A DNA stretch of 64,000 nucleotides from Catelliglobosispora koreensis DSM 44566 (GCF_000379685.1 NZ_KB903290.1:124001-188000), one strand, 5' to 3'; numbered from the stretch's first letter, positions 50,158 to 58,786 are shown. Notes: generated by a model not told the origin, from the sequence alone. Numbers and translations: made by a program.

Positions 50158-51216
50158 CTAGCGCAGGATCGCCTCGACGAAATCGGCACCGAGACGGGCG
50201 CAGACCGTGAGGTCGAGCTGGTAGAGCACATATCGCCCGCGCCGGCTGACTGTCACCAAGCCGGCCTGTTTGAGTACCGTCAGGTGCCGGGAGACCTCGG
50301 GCGCGGTCAGCTGCCAAGCGTCGGCGAGCTCGCCGGTGGTGTGCGGCCCGCGGGCGATGGTGCGGGCGAGCCTGCGCCGCACGGGGTGGGCGAGGGCGTC
50401 AATGCGCTGCTGCACGAGGCGCAGGGGAATGGGGTCGGGCAGGCCCTGTGCGGCGACCGGGTACTGAATCACGGGCCGCCAGCCCGGAGCATGCACGACA
50501 AGCAGGTGAGGGTGCCCGAAGGCCGTGGGAATGAAGGTGACCCCGCTGCCGTGTGCGGTGGTCGCGTTGTCCTGAAGTTTGTCGACCACGATCCGGTTGT
50601 CCTGCAGCGAGACCGATGGTGAAACGGCGCCGAGCATGGCCGAAAGTCCACGGTGCGCCAATAGATCCGCCTTATGGCGGGAGTCTGCGGCGAGCTGGTG
50701 CTGCACCCGTGCCCATGATTCGGCGAAGAACGCCTGCTCGCAGTCCTCGAGCAGGCGGCGCACCCAGGCGCGCACACGCGGCGGATCGGCCAGCAGCCGC
50801 TCGGCGAATTCGGCCTGCCGTGGGCCGCGTGCCATTGCCTGCTCAAGTGCCTTTTCACGGGAGAAGAGCCGGTGCAGCGGCGTCGAACCGCAACTGGTGG
50901 TGATCAGCGCCGAGAACACGTAGGTCTCGTCGTCGAGCCGATCGACCTCGTCTAGCTCTTGGGCCAGAGTTGCCTGCGGCTGGCCGGGGACGAAGAAGTC
51001 GGCGCGGGCCGAGCGCCAGAGGAAGTCGGCCTCGATCAGGCGCTCGCTGAGCTCGGGCTTGAGTGAGGCGGAAGTGGCGGCGATCCAGCCGTGCAACGCC
51101 GGGTGGTGGCCTGGCTCGGAGAGCGCGTGAAGCATCGAGGTCAGCTCGGCCAGCGGCGAAGGTGCGAAGACGTACCGCTCGTCTGCCATGCCGGTGATGT
51201 CGATCGTGAGGGCCAC
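50158..51216 (-). CDS. ArsR-type winged-helix regulator with DUF5937-like N-terminal domain
   Basis: 352 aa from GTG 51216 (ALTIDITGMADERYVFAPSPLAEL); a longer frame upstream is unlikely because it crosses the divergent gene. The N-terminal ~240 residues match the DUF5937 layout seen at 4423 (ALHGWIAATSASL, SWARVQHQLAADSRHKADLL, NATTAHGSGVTFIPTAFGHPHLL). The C-terminus is a winged helix: RRRLARTIARGPHTTGELADAWQLTAPEVSRHLTVLKQAGLVTVSRRGRYVLYQL. Divergent from an MFS gene (51315), so it is probably that pump's repressor. Confidence 0.82.
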   Translation of the reverse strand: MALTIDITGMADERYVFAPSPLAELTSMLHALSEPGHHPALHGWIAATSASLKPELSERLIEADFLWRSARADFFVPGQPQATLAQELDEVDRLDDETYVFSALITTSCGSTPLHRLFSREKALEQAMARGPRQAEFAERLLADPPRVRAWVRRLLEDCEQAFFAESWARVQHQLAADSRHKADLLAHRGLSAMLGAVSPSVSLQDNRIVVDKLQDNATTAHGSGVTFIPTAFGHPHLLVVHAPGWRPVIQYPVAAQGLPDPIPLRLVQQRIDALAHPVRRRLARTIARGPHTTGELADAWQLTAPEVSRHLTVLKQAGLVTVSRRGRYVLYQLDLTVCARLGADFVEAILR

Positions 51217-51314
51217 GCGCCAATAGTGCCCGCCACCGCGCCCGAAAGCTTGCGGATTGACGATCCCCGTCAACCCACGAGCGTCCCGGCCGCGCGTTGG
51301 GGAGATTCGATCGC

Positions 51315-52601
51315 GTGCGCAGATATGTGGTGGCCCTGGCGGTCGATTCGGTGGGTGGCGGGATGCTGCGGCCCTTCTTGGTGCTTTATGGCGTGACGGT
51401 ACTCGGGCTGGGGGTGGGGGAGGCCGGCGTCGCACTGTCGGCGGGCTTGCTGGCGGGGCTCGCCGCGCTCCCACTCCTGGGACGGTGGATCGACCGCGGT
51501 GTACGATCGGCGGCGGTGGCGGCGACGCTTTTCATTCGTGTTGCTGGCATAGCTGTGCTGCTTACCGGTCGCGGGTTCGCGGCCTTCGCGGTGGCGTCGG
51601 TCCTGTTGGGCGTTGGCAGTCAGGCTTTTCCCGCGGCGCACGCTGCCGTGGTGGCAGCGCTCAAGCAGGGACGCGAACGCGATGCCGCACTCGCGACGAC
51701 ACGTTCGGTGCGCAACGCCGGCCTGGGTGCGGGCGCGCTGCTCGGGCTGCTAGCCGTGGCCGGCGGCGGAAATGTCCTCAAGGTACTTATTGCCGCCACC
51801 GCCTTGGCATTCCTTGTCGCAGGCGGGCTCACGCTGTCGACGAGGGTGACAGCCGGGCGGCCAAAGCACGACGGTCGCCAGGGCACGGCGCCCAGCATGG
51901 CCGTGCTTCTTGTGGCCAACCTTCCCTTCGCCATGTGCTTTAGCGTGCTTGAGGTCGTGTTGCCGGCCCTGCTCGCGACCCGGATGCAGGCCAACGCCGC
52001 CTGGCCAGCGGCCTTGTTTGTTGGCAACACCGTGCTGGTGATCGTGCTCCAGGTGCCCCTTGTCAGATGGCTGTCGAAATGGGCCCGCGGCACGGTGTTC
52101 GCCGCCTCAGGGGTCGTGCTTGGATTGTCCTATCTGGGCTTCTGGGTGGGTGAGGCGGCCGGGGCGGTGGCCATCGCCGCGGTCGGCGTCATCTACACGC
52201 TGGGCGAAATCCTTTACACCGGAAGCGGAACCGCCCTCGTCATCGCGAGCACGCCACCGGCGCAATTGGGCCGCGCGCTGGTGCGCTTTCAGCTTTCCAC
52301 CGGACTAGGTATGGCCATCGCACCGGCAGCGCTCCTGGGATTGCTCGAGGTTGGCCCGGCTGCGCTTTGGGGGTCCCTCAGCGTGGCTACTTTTGCTGCG
52401 GCCCTTGCTTTCCGCTGGAAGCCGGTCGTCAGGTCGCGGTGGTCGTTAAGCGCGGCCGGTGATGAGGTTCCGTTCGCGGCTGATGATCGTCTCAAGGTCG
52501 ATCTGGTCGTAGTTGCTCAGGATGACACCGGTCCAGTCAAGGTCGCGGTAGATCGTCCAGTTGGCCGACTCGCCCGCCGCGCCGCCGCCGTGGCCGAATA
52601 G
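51315..52601 (+). CDS. MFS transporter with abnormal antisense C-terminal tail
   Basis: 428 aa from GTG 51315 (GGGGAG about 10 nt upstream). Twelve membrane helices; the loop 2-3 motif is LGRWIDRGVRSAAV, and the end of helix 12 is near LSVATFAAALAFRWKPVV. The last ~52 residues (GDEVPFAADDRLKVDLVVVA ...) are hydrophilic and are read antisense through the end of the serine-hydrolase gene, a 156-bp convergent overlap. They resemble no MFS tail. The original stop near 52446 was probably lost. Predicted drug-type efflux pump under the divergent DUF5937 regulator. Confidence 0.82.
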   Translation: MRRYVVALAVDSVGGGMLRPFLVLYGVTVLGLGVGEAGVALSAGLLAGLAALPLLGRWIDRGVRSAAVAATLFIRVAGIAVLLTGRGFAAFAVASVLLGVGSQAFPAAHAAVVAALKQGRERDAALATTRSVRNAGLGAGALLGLLAVAGGGNVLKVLIAATALAFLVAGGLTLSTRVTAGRPKHDGRQGTAPSMAVLLVANLPFAMCFSVLEVVLPALLATRMQANAAWPAALFVGNTVLVIVLQVPLVRWLSKWARGTVFAASGVVLGLSYLGFWVGEAAGAVAIAAVGVIYTLGEILYTGSGTALVIASTPPAQLGRALVRFQLSTGLGMAIAPAALLGLLEVGPAALWGSLSVATFAAALAFRWKPVVRSRWSLSAAGDEVPFAADDRLKVDLVVVAQDDTGPVKVAVDRPVGRLARRAAAVAE

Positions 52602-53672
52602 CAAGTGGTTGTTGTGCACGGGTGCGGGCGCACCGTACGCGGTGAAGCTGCGCACGGCGGGATCGGCAACACCACGGGGACGGTTGGGGAACTTCGGGCT
52701 CATGAACAGCTCGGTGTAGGCGGGGTTTAGCAGCTTTCCCCGCTGCAAGGCATTGGCGAAGCGGACCAGATCGCCCGCGGTGGAAAACCCGTTACCACCA
52801 CCGGTGCCAATGAACATGCGTGCCGCGCCGATCCCGGCACGCAGGGCATCGGCCCGGTTGCCTGAGCTTTCCAGGGTGTAGGGGTGCGCGATTCGCTTGT
52901 CGGCCAGCCATTGTGACCGCGTGTAGAAGCCGGAGCGCGTCATGCCAGCGGGGTTGAAGATGTGGTCGCGCACGTAGTCGTAGAACGACTTACCGGAAAC
53001 TCGCGCGACGACGGCACCGAGGGTGTCGTAGCCGTTGTTGCTGTAACGATTCCCTGTTCCTGGCGTGAACTGCAGCGGTTCCTTGCCGATGATCCTCAGG
53101 GTTTCGTCCATGACCTCCGCGGCGCTGGTCCAGGTGCCGGCCTTGTCCATGAACTCCGCGTTGGTGAGCAGGTCGCCCATGCCGGAGGTGTGGGTCAGCA
53201 GGTGGTGGATCGTGACGGTGCTGGCGATCGCCGCTGGGAATCCGTCCAAGTAGGTGCCGAGAGTTCCGTAGAAGTCAATCTTTCCCTGCTGGGCGAGCTG
53301 AAGGATCGCCAAGGCGGTGAACGGCTTTGACGCCGATGCGAGAGCGAAGATGGTGTCGATTTCGTTGGCGAGGGACTGCTCTTTGTCGGCCATGCCGTAG
53401 GACCTGGCGAGGACGGTCTTGCCCCGGCGCGCCAGGAGCACCGTTCCGGAGAACTTGTCCTCAGCGGCCATTTGGGCGATGAGCTTGTCGTATTCCCCGC
53501 CGGGCCGCAGGCCCTTCGGCACCGAGGAAGTTTCGAAAGGCCCGGCACCGTTGGCCGCGTGGGCAGTGCTGGAGCCAGCGATCACTCCGGTCGCGGCAAG
53601 CGGGGCAGCTCCCAGGAGCCCAAGAAGATGGCGCCGTGACGGCTGGCGGGCGGGCAAAGACTGGTGCGGCAT
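52446..53672 (-). CDS. Tat-exported serine hydrolase of the beta-lactamase/penicillin-binding family
   Basis: 408 aa, ATG 53672 with AAGGA upstream. Tat signal: SRRHLLGLLGAAPLAATGVIAG, ending AHA. Class C-type motifs: SxxK in ASASKPFTALAIL (near 113), YSN in NRYSNNGYDTLG (near 188), and HGGGAAGES near the C-terminus in place of KTG. LARRGKTVLARSYGMADKEQ is the typical N-terminal strand pair. Acts outside the cytoplasmic membrane, as an esterase, D-aminopeptidase or peptidoglycan-related enzyme. Its 3' end overlaps the MFS gene antisense. Confidence 0.9.
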   Translation of the reverse strand: MPHQSLPARQPSRRHLLGLLGAAPLAATGVIAGSSTAHAANGAGPFETSSVPKGLRPGGEYDKLIAQMAAEDKFSGTVLLARRGKTVLARSYGMADKEQSLANEIDTIFALASASKPFTALAILQLAQQGKIDFYGTLGTYLDGFPAAIASTVTIHHLLTHTSGMGDLLTNAEFMDKAGTWTSAAEVMDETLRIIGKEPLQFTPGTGNRYSNNGYDTLGAVVARVSGKSFYDYVRDHIFNPAGMTRSGFYTRSQWLADKRIAHPYTLESSGNRADALRAGIGAARMFIGTGGGNGFSTAGDLVRFANALQRGKLLNPAYTELFMSPKFPNRPRGVADPAVRSFTAYGAPAPVHNNHLLFGHGGGAAGESANWTIYRDLDWTGVILSNYDQIDLETIISRERNLITGRA

Positions 53673-53788
53673 AGGGGGTCCTTCTCGTCAGACAACTGAT
53701 GTGTCATCACTTCTACCTATCGGCCGTTATCGGCAGCCGATGGCAGAGCCATACATCATCCATATGCCGGCGGTGCCACAATGGCCTG

Positions 53789-54445
53789 GTGCGGGTGCTG
53801 CTGGTCGAAGATGAAGAGCCGCTGGCCGGTTACATCGCGGCCGGGTTGCGCAAGCACGGGTTCGTCGTCGACCTCGCCGCCGACGGCCAGACCGCTTTGG
53901 ACAAGTTCGAAGTCACGCAATACGACGTGCTTGTGTTGGACCGTGACCTGCCCGTCGTGCACGGCGACGCTGTCTGCCGATATGTGGCTGACCGTGGCAC
54001 CGCGCGCATCCTGATGCTGACCGCGTCTGGAGCGGTGCAGGACCGCGTCGATGGGCTAACGTTTGGCGCCGATGACTATCTGGGCAAGCCATTCGCGTTT
54101 TCAGAGCTTGTCGCGCGAGTCCACGCCCTGTCACGGCGGACCAGCCCCGCGCGGCCACCCGTGCTCCATAGCGCCGGCCTGACGCTTGACCCCGCAAGGC
54201 GAACAGCCGAACGGGACGGACGCTTGCTAGACCTGACGCCAAAGGAGTTCGGTGTGCTGCAGCAGCTGCTCGCAGCCGATGGCGACGTCGTCAGTGCGGA
54301 AACGTTGCTGGACAAGGTTTGGGACGAGCACACTGATCCGTTCACCAACGCGGTGCGCATCACCGTCGGCACCCTTCGCCGCAAACTTGGTGAGCCACCG
54401 GTCATTCACACGGTGACCGGTGCCGGGTACCGGATCGGGTCATGA
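53789..54445 (+). CDS. OmpR-type response regulator
   Basis: 218 aa from GTG 53789 (RVLLVEDEEPLAGYIAAGL). CACAAT ends 6 nt before the GTG, consistent with leaderless transcription. Receiver: phospho-acceptor in VLVLDRDLPVVHG, Thr in ILMLTASG, Lys in DDYLGKPFAF. C-terminal winged helix: LDLTPKEFGVLQQLLAADGDVVSAETLLDKVWDEHTDPFTNAVRITVGTLRRKLG. First gene of a two-component pair (ATGA overlap with the kinase). Confidence 0.93.
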   Translation: MRVLLVEDEEPLAGYIAAGLRKHGFVVDLAADGQTALDKFEVTQYDVLVLDRDLPVVHGDAVCRYVADRGTARILMLTASGAVQDRVDGLTFGADDYLGKPFAFSELVARVHALSRRTSPARPPVLHSAGLTLDPARRTAERDGRLLDLTPKEFGVLQQLLAADGDVVSAETLLDKVWDEHTDPFTNAVRITVGTLRRKLGEPPVIHTVTGAGYRIGS

Positions 54446-55605
54446 CTCTGCGGCTGACGGCCCGCGGCCGGCTCGCTGTCCTTTACACGGCTGTCGTTTT
54501 GGGCGCCGGCGCTGTGCTGACGGCGCTGACCTACGTCCTGGTGCAGCGCAGCCTGGAGAATCAGTGGATTGTCATCAAGACCGATCCGTCGATGGTGCCC
54601 ACCCCGGTTCCGGTTAACAGCCAAGCGATTTCCTCCATAGCTGAGCAAGTGCGCTCGCAGACGCTTTCGGAGATGCTGACCCAATCGGCCATCGCGCTAG
54701 CGATCGTCACCGTTCTGGCCGCCGTGCTTGGATGGGTGATAGCTGGACGGATTCTCAAGCCCATTCGTGCGGTCGCCGCTACCGCGCAGCGGCTTTCGGC
54801 GGAAGACCTTTCCGAACGAGTTCCGGTCACCACTCCAGCAGACGAACTCGCTGCCCTGGCGACCACCATCAACGCCATGCTCGACCGTATCCAAACTGGA
54901 GTCACAGATCGCGACCGGCTTCTAGAAAGCCACCGCATGTTCGTCGCCAACGCCGCTCATGAGCTACGCACACCCTTAACCACGATGCGTACCGCGATCG
55001 ACGTCACGTTCGACGGCCAGCCCACGGCTGACGAAATGGGCACGATGGTCGCTGACCTCGGTGCCGCGATCGAGCGCAGTCAGCGCACTCTCGACGGGCT
55101 CCTTGCCCTGGCACGCAGCCAGACCGGACCTAGTAAAAGGCTTCCAGTCAATCTGGCAAGCCTCGTCGCCGATGCGGTCACAGGCATCCGCGCACTGGCT
55201 GCAGCCCGCAACATTAAGCTGCACACCGATCTGCGAAATGCGCCCACGGCGGGGGAGCCGGCGCTACTGGAACGAATGGCCGTCAACCTGATCGATAATT
55301 CCTTGCGCCACAACCACACCGACGGGCACATCACCGTAAAGACCGGCGCGGCCGAGGCACAGGTTTACTTGCAGGTTGCCAACACCGGCCAGCCAATCCC
55401 GCCAAACGATGTGGAAGATCTCTTCAATCCGTTCGTACGAGGCGACGTGTCCGGCGCACGTGACGGTGGGGTCGGCCTCGGCTTGTCCATCGTCCGTGCG
55501 ATCGTGACGGCACATGATGGCCATATCTCCGGCTCCGCACGACCTGCCGGTGGGCTAGTCATCACCGTGAGCCTTCCGATCGACCACAGCGGCGAGCAAA
55601 GGTAA
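54442..55605 (+). CDS. OmpR-partner sensor histidine kinase (HAMP)
   Basis: 387 aa. Membrane helices at about 10-32 (GRLAVLYTAVVLGAGAVLTALTYVL) and 75-97 (SAIALAIVTVLAAVLGWVIAG) enclose a short ~40-residue outer loop. HAMP: RILKPIRAVAATAQRLSAEDLSERVPVTTPADELAAL. HisKA: HRMFVANAAHELRTPLTTMRTAIDV. ATPase: NLIDNSLRHNHTDG and GVGLGLSIVRAIVTAHDG. The small sensor loop points to a membrane or envelope signal. Target unknown; neighbours are a serine hydrolase and a flavin monooxygenase. Confidence 0.93.
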   Translation: MTLRLTARGRLAVLYTAVVLGAGAVLTALTYVLVQRSLENQWIVIKTDPSMVPTPVPVNSQAISSIAEQVRSQTLSEMLTQSAIALAIVTVLAAVLGWVIAGRILKPIRAVAATAQRLSAEDLSERVPVTTPADELAALATTINAMLDRIQTGVTDRDRLLESHRMFVANAAHELRTPLTTMRTAIDVTFDGQPTADEMGTMVADLGAAIERSQRTLDGLLALARSQTGPSKRLPVNLASLVADAVTGIRALAAARNIKLHTDLRNAPTAGEPALLERMAVNLIDNSLRHNHTDGHITVKTGAAEAQVYLQVANTGQPIPPNDVEDLFNPFVRGDVSGARDGGVGLGLSIVRAIVTAHDGHISGSARPAGGLVITVSLPIDHSGEQR

Positions 55606-55647
55606 GGCCCGCTCCGTCACCCGGACACCGGCACCTAAGGTAGATCA

Positions 55648-56703
55648 GTGACCTCACACGATGTGGTGGTGATCGGCGGTGGGCAGGCAGGGCTGGCTGC
55701 CGGGTTCTACCTTCGCCGCCAGGGACTGGATTTCGCCATCCTCGACGCTCAGGACACACCCGGCGGGGCGTGGCAGCACATGTGGGAGTCGTTGCGGTTG
55801 TTCTCCCCAGCGCAGTTCAGCTCCTTGCCCGGTTGGCAAATGCCCATGACCGACGGGTACCCGGGCACCGCGCACGTCATCAGCTACCTGGCCCGCTACG
55901 AGCAGCGCTATAAGTTGCCGGTCCACCGGGGTGTAAGAGTGCACGCCGTGCGTCGCGCAAGTAGCGGATTCCGTTTGGACACAACGGGTGGCGAGTGGTC
56001 CGCACGAGTGGTCGTATCGGCGACCGGGACGTGGTGGCAGCCCTTCATTCCCGCCCTCGCCCGGGGATCTGCCTTCGGTGGCCGGCAGCTGCATACCGTC
56101 CAATATGGAAAGCCGCAGGACTTCACCGGACAGCGGGTCGCGGTCGTCGGCGCGGGGAACTCCGGTGCGCAAATCGCCGCCGACCTGATCGGACACGCCG
56201 CGCAGGTGCGGTGGATGACGCGCCAGCCGCCCCGGTTCCTGCCGGACGATGTCGACGGCCGGGTCCTGTTCCAGCTGGCTAACCAGCGATACCGGGCGCT
56301 CAAGGCAGGACTTGAAGTACCGCCGGGTATCAGTGAACTCGGAGACATCGTCGCTGTCCCACCGGTGCGCCACGCCCGCGATTCCGGCCGGCTGCACCGG
56401 ATGCCGATGTTCACCCTCCTCGGCGCAGACGGGCCAGTGTGGGCAGACGGCAGTACCTGGCCATGTGAGGTCATCGTCTGGGCGACCGGCTTCCGGCCGG
56501 CACTGCATCATCTTGCCCCGCTTCGGTTAGAGCGCGAGAATGGCCATCCGGTGACGGACGGCACCGGGTACCGGCATGATCCGTATCTGCAGTTGCTCGG
56601 CTACGGCGACTGGACCGGGCCGGCCGCGGCCACCCTTATCGGCGTCGGGCCGGTCGCCCGGGATATGGCCGCTCAGATCAAGGAGCTTGTTGCCATCAAA
56701 TAG
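55648..56703 (+). CDS. FAD-dependent monooxygenase-like oxidoreductase (FMO/CzcO type)
   Basis: 351 aa, GTG 55648. FAD motif VVVIGGGQAGLAAGFYLRRQGLDFAILD at 5-32, NADP motif RVAVVGAGNSGAQIAADLIG near 165, and a linker WESLRLFSPAQFSSLPGW typical of flavin-containing monooxygenases and CzcO-like proteins. The end has IVWATGFRPALHHL and a C-terminal FAD segment (GPVARDMAAQIKEL). It oxygenates a soft nucleophile (N, S) or ketone with NADPH; substrate unknown. Lies 42 bp behind the kinase and may share its mRNA; followed by a strong terminator. Confidence 0.88.
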   Translation: MTSHDVVVIGGGQAGLAAGFYLRRQGLDFAILDAQDTPGGAWQHMWESLRLFSPAQFSSLPGWQMPMTDGYPGTAHVISYLARYEQRYKLPVHRGVRVHAVRRASSGFRLDTTGGEWSARVVVSATGTWWQPFIPALARGSAFGGRQLHTVQYGKPQDFTGQRVAVVGAGNSGAQIAADLIGHAAQVRWMTRQPPRFLPDDVDGRVLFQLANQRYRALKAGLEVPPGISELGDIVAVPPVRHARDSGRLHRMPMFTLLGADGPVWADGSTWPCEVIVWATGFRPALHHLAPLRLERENGHPVTDGTGYRHDPYLQLLGYGDWTGPAAATLIGVGPVARDMAAQIKELVAIK

Positions 56704-56738
56704 ACAGACAGCCCGCCAGATCTTGGCGGGCTGTCTGT
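56704..56738. terminator. strong bidirectional terminator
   Basis: Perfect 15-bp arms ACAGACAGCCCGCCA (56704-56718) and TGGCGGGCTGTCTGT (56724-56738) with loop GATCT begin immediately after the monooxygenase stop; the convergent M28 gene ends at 56769. Confidence 0.9.
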
Positions 56739-56768
56739 GTTCACGGTCAGTGCGGCGAGCGCCGTGAT

Positions 56769-57977
56769 TTAGGCGGCCAGGGCGTTCACGGTAGCGGTGA
56801 CGAGTTCAGCGGCGGCCAATAGTGTTTCCGGTTCGACGGTTTGCGGGACCTCGGCAGGGGTCTGGTAGGCGGGGATGCCCATCCCTATCCCGATCGCCGC
56901 GTGGCCAGCCGCGGCGTAGCGGCGGTTGTCTGAAGGCATGGCCTTCCCACGCAGCGGGATGCCAGTTTGGCGACCAGCCTGGTCGAGCGCTGCCACAAGT
57001 GCCTGGGCTGGGCCGCCCGCTTCGATAGCGGCGGCTTCGTGTAGCTGTGCGGCGCCGTCGACGTTGATGAGGGCAGTGCCGGAGGGCAATTGCGGTGCGT
57101 GGTGGGCCGAACCGTGCGCGCCGGCCTCTTCGCCATCGAGCAGCGCCACAGCCAGGCCAACATGCGGTGCAAGCGTGGCGTGCAAGCGTTGCGCTGCTTG
57201 CAAAACGACGGCGACTCCTGAGGCGTTATCGCCTGCCGCAGGGAATCGTGTCCCGTCAGGGTCATCGCCTACACCGTCAAAGTGGGCAGTCAGCCAAACC
57301 GACAGCGCGCCAGGTGCGGGCTCGCGAAAGACGCCATACACGTTGGTGCCGACCACATTTACTGTCTGCAACGGCACCGCCGCGGACACGACGGACTGGT
57401 GCCCCTCGCGTACCGAGAAGGCCATCTCATCGAAGACGTCTCGGCGCACCGACAGCACGGGCAACGGGCACGCTGCCGGACCGGCGATCATCTTGGGCAT
57501 CCAGCCGGCATCATCGGTCCCGCGCGGCAGCAGGAGCCCCACTGCACCAGCATGCGTGAGCGCTGCCGCACGGACCGCGCTGTATGAGGAATCGAGCACC
57601 CAGGCACCCGCGCGCGGTATGCCAGACAGTGGCCCGGTCACCGGGAAGGGGACGCTGGCAGACGCGAGGTGCTCGGCGAAATCTCTGCGGTGCGACAGAT
57701 TTCGCGCCCCCGCTGGTGACTCCCACCGCAATCGTGGCATAGCGGAAAGACGCTTGACCGCGCCGTGGAGCGCGAACGAGTCCAAATGTGTCTGCGCGCC
57801 AAGGCTTTCCAAGTGCGCAGCCAGCCAGGCCGATGCCGCTTGTCCACCGGGGGTGCCAATTTGGCGGCCGGTGAAGTCGTCTGCCGCGAGCCGGGCGATC
57901 ACGCCCTGCATTCGCCGCAAGGCTTCGCTGGCGAGGGCGGAGCCGGTGACGACCGGCTCCGCCGTGCGGCTGTTCAT
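56769..57977 (-). CDS. M28-type zinc peptidase-like protein, last metal ligand replaced
   Basis: 402 aa, cytosolic (no signal). N-terminal GRQIGTPGGQAASAWLAAHLESLG, an inserted PA-like lid (120-200), then the M28 core: H232 in WLTAHFDGVGDD, D250 in GDNASGVAVVLQ, E283/E284 in LLDGEEAGAHGS, D307 in INVDGA. The C-terminal zinc His, normally in a yHTpxD motif, is Gln372 in AYQTPAEVPQ, so the second zinc site is altered. It may bind a single metal or act as something other than an aminopeptidase. Its ATG overlaps the stop of the CCG-repeat protein gene, so it belongs to the ArsR-linked operon. Confidence 0.82.
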   Translation of the reverse strand: MNSRTAEPVVTGSALASEALRRMQGVIARLAADDFTGRQIGTPGGQAASAWLAAHLESLGAQTHLDSFALHGAVKRLSAMPRLRWESPAGARNLSHRRDFAEHLASASVPFPVTGPLSGIPRAGAWVLDSSYSAVRAAALTHAGAVGLLLPRGTDDAGWMPKMIAGPAACPLPVLSVRRDVFDEMAFSVREGHQSVVSAAVPLQTVNVVGTNVYGVFREPAPGALSVWLTAHFDGVGDDPDGTRFPAAGDNASGVAVVLQAAQRLHATLAPHVGLAVALLDGEEAGAHGSAHHAPQLPSGTALINVDGAAQLHEAAAIEAGGPAQALVAALDQAGRQTGIPLRGKAMPSDNRRYAAAGHAAIGIGMGIPAYQTPAEVPQTVEPETLLAAAELVTATVNALAA

Positions 57978-58207
57978 CCGCAGCAGCCCTGACCCGAAGC
58001 GACAGCCTCAGCCTTGGCGGTTGTGCCGCAGCAGCTGCCGGCTTCTTGCGCCTCGGCCGTGGTCCCGCAACACGGGCTGGCAGCGGCGGTGACCTCGATC
58101 GTGGTCGTTGCCGCGGGTGCGCTGCCGCAGCAGCCGCCCGCCGACGGTGGGGTGAACGCCTGGCCGAGGTCGCCAGTAAACCCGCCAGAAGTGGGTGCAG
58201 TCGTCAT
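57974..58207 (-). CDS. CCG-repeat cysteine-rich small protein
   Basis: 77 aa with eight cysteines, all in four Cys-Cys-Gly motifs at C26/C27, C46/C47, C59/C60 and C75/C76, spaced by Ala/Thr-rich linkers (GCCGSAPAATT, PCCGTTAEAQ, SCCGTTAKAE, QGCCG at the C-terminus). The remainder is low complexity, with an N-terminal TSGGFTGDLGQAFTPPSAGG. No known fold recognised. It looks like a soft-metal or arsenic(III)-binding peptide of metallothionein type. It diverges from an ArsR sensor that itself carries CC and CVC thiols, and is coupled to the M28-like gene (ATGA). Function is inferred from context only. Confidence 0.72.
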   Translation of the reverse strand: MTTAPTSGGFTGDLGQAFTPPSAGGCCGSAPAATTTIEVTAAASPCCGTTAEAQEAGSCCGTTAKAEAVASGQGCCG

Positions 58208-58218
58208 GATCTCGTCCC

Positions 58219-58274
58219 TTGTCTAGATGATTTTCGAATCAGCGCGCTGGAGGCAAGCTTGCACCTTGTTTAGA
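58219..58274. promoter_or_regulatory. ArsR operator region between divergent genes
   Basis: The 86-bp gap holds TGATT-TTCG-AATCA (58228-58241), the kind of dyad ArsR repressors bind. It also holds two direct copies of TTGT(C/T)TAGA at 58219-58227 and 58266-58274. It lies between arsR (58294) and the CCG-protein gene (58207), so one repressor could control both. Confidence 0.6.
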
Positions 58275-58293
58275 AGTCTGTCAACCTAGAGGC

Positions 58294-58659
58294 ATGTCGA
58301 AACAGCTAGTGGTTCTGGACACCTCCACGGGAGCCTGCTGCGAGCCCCTCACACAGGCCGCGCTGGACATCAGCCAGGCCGAAACGCTGGCGCCGATGTT
58401 CAAAGCGCTTGGTGACCCGATCCGGCTGCGGCTGCTGTCGATGATCACCTCGGCGGAGGGCGGCGAGGCATGCGTGTGTGACATGACGCCACAGTTCGAC
58501 GTGTCCGGGCCGACCATCTCGCATCACCTGAAAGTTCTGCGTGAGGCTGGCTTGATTGAGGGTGACCGGCGTGGGACGTGGGTGTGGTACCGGCCGCTAC
58601 CTCAGGCGATGCGTGCCCTCGCTGCTGTGCTCAACACCCCAGTCGGTGCTGGCGTGTGA
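58294..58659 (+). CDS. arsR: ArsR family metalloregulator with CC and CVC thiols
   Basis: 121 aa, ATG 58294. Winged helix core: APMFKALGDPIRLRLLSMI and FDVSGPTISHHLKVLREAGLIEGDRRGTWVWYRP. The putative recognition-helix-side metal motif is EACVCDM (C60, C62), the classical ArsR As(III) site, and a further pair C15/C16 lies in the N-terminal tail (GACCEPL). Three or four thiols would bind As(III), Sb(III) or a soft metal and release the repressor from DNA. No arsenite pump or reductase is adjacent; its only evident partners are the divergent CCG protein and the M28-like gene. Confidence 0.9.
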   Translation: MSKQLVVLDTSTGACCEPLTQAALDISQAETLAPMFKALGDPIRLRLLSMITSAEGGEACVCDMTPQFDVSGPTISHHLKVLREAGLIEGDRRGTWVWYRPLPQAMRALAAVLNTPVGAGV

Positions 58660-58786
58660 ACAGCGGCGGCGATCAGGCTGCGCGGCTGCGATCTCACAGG
58701 CGGCCTGCTCTGGCGGTGAGGGGTTCGGTGCGGTGCTGAATTGTGTTTGAACGTTTTCGGTTACCGGCCTGTTGTGTAATCGTTTC

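Noticed and set aside
56926-58092. 388-codon open frame antisense to the M28-like gene
   Set aside because: Ser/Ala/Arg-rich translation with no motif; mirrors the codon pattern of the real gene.
58556-58750. Short plus-strand frame between arsR and moeA
   Set aside because: Arg/Cys-rich out-of-frame extension of arsR with no start signal; the 127-bp gap otherwise shows only a possible moeA promoter.
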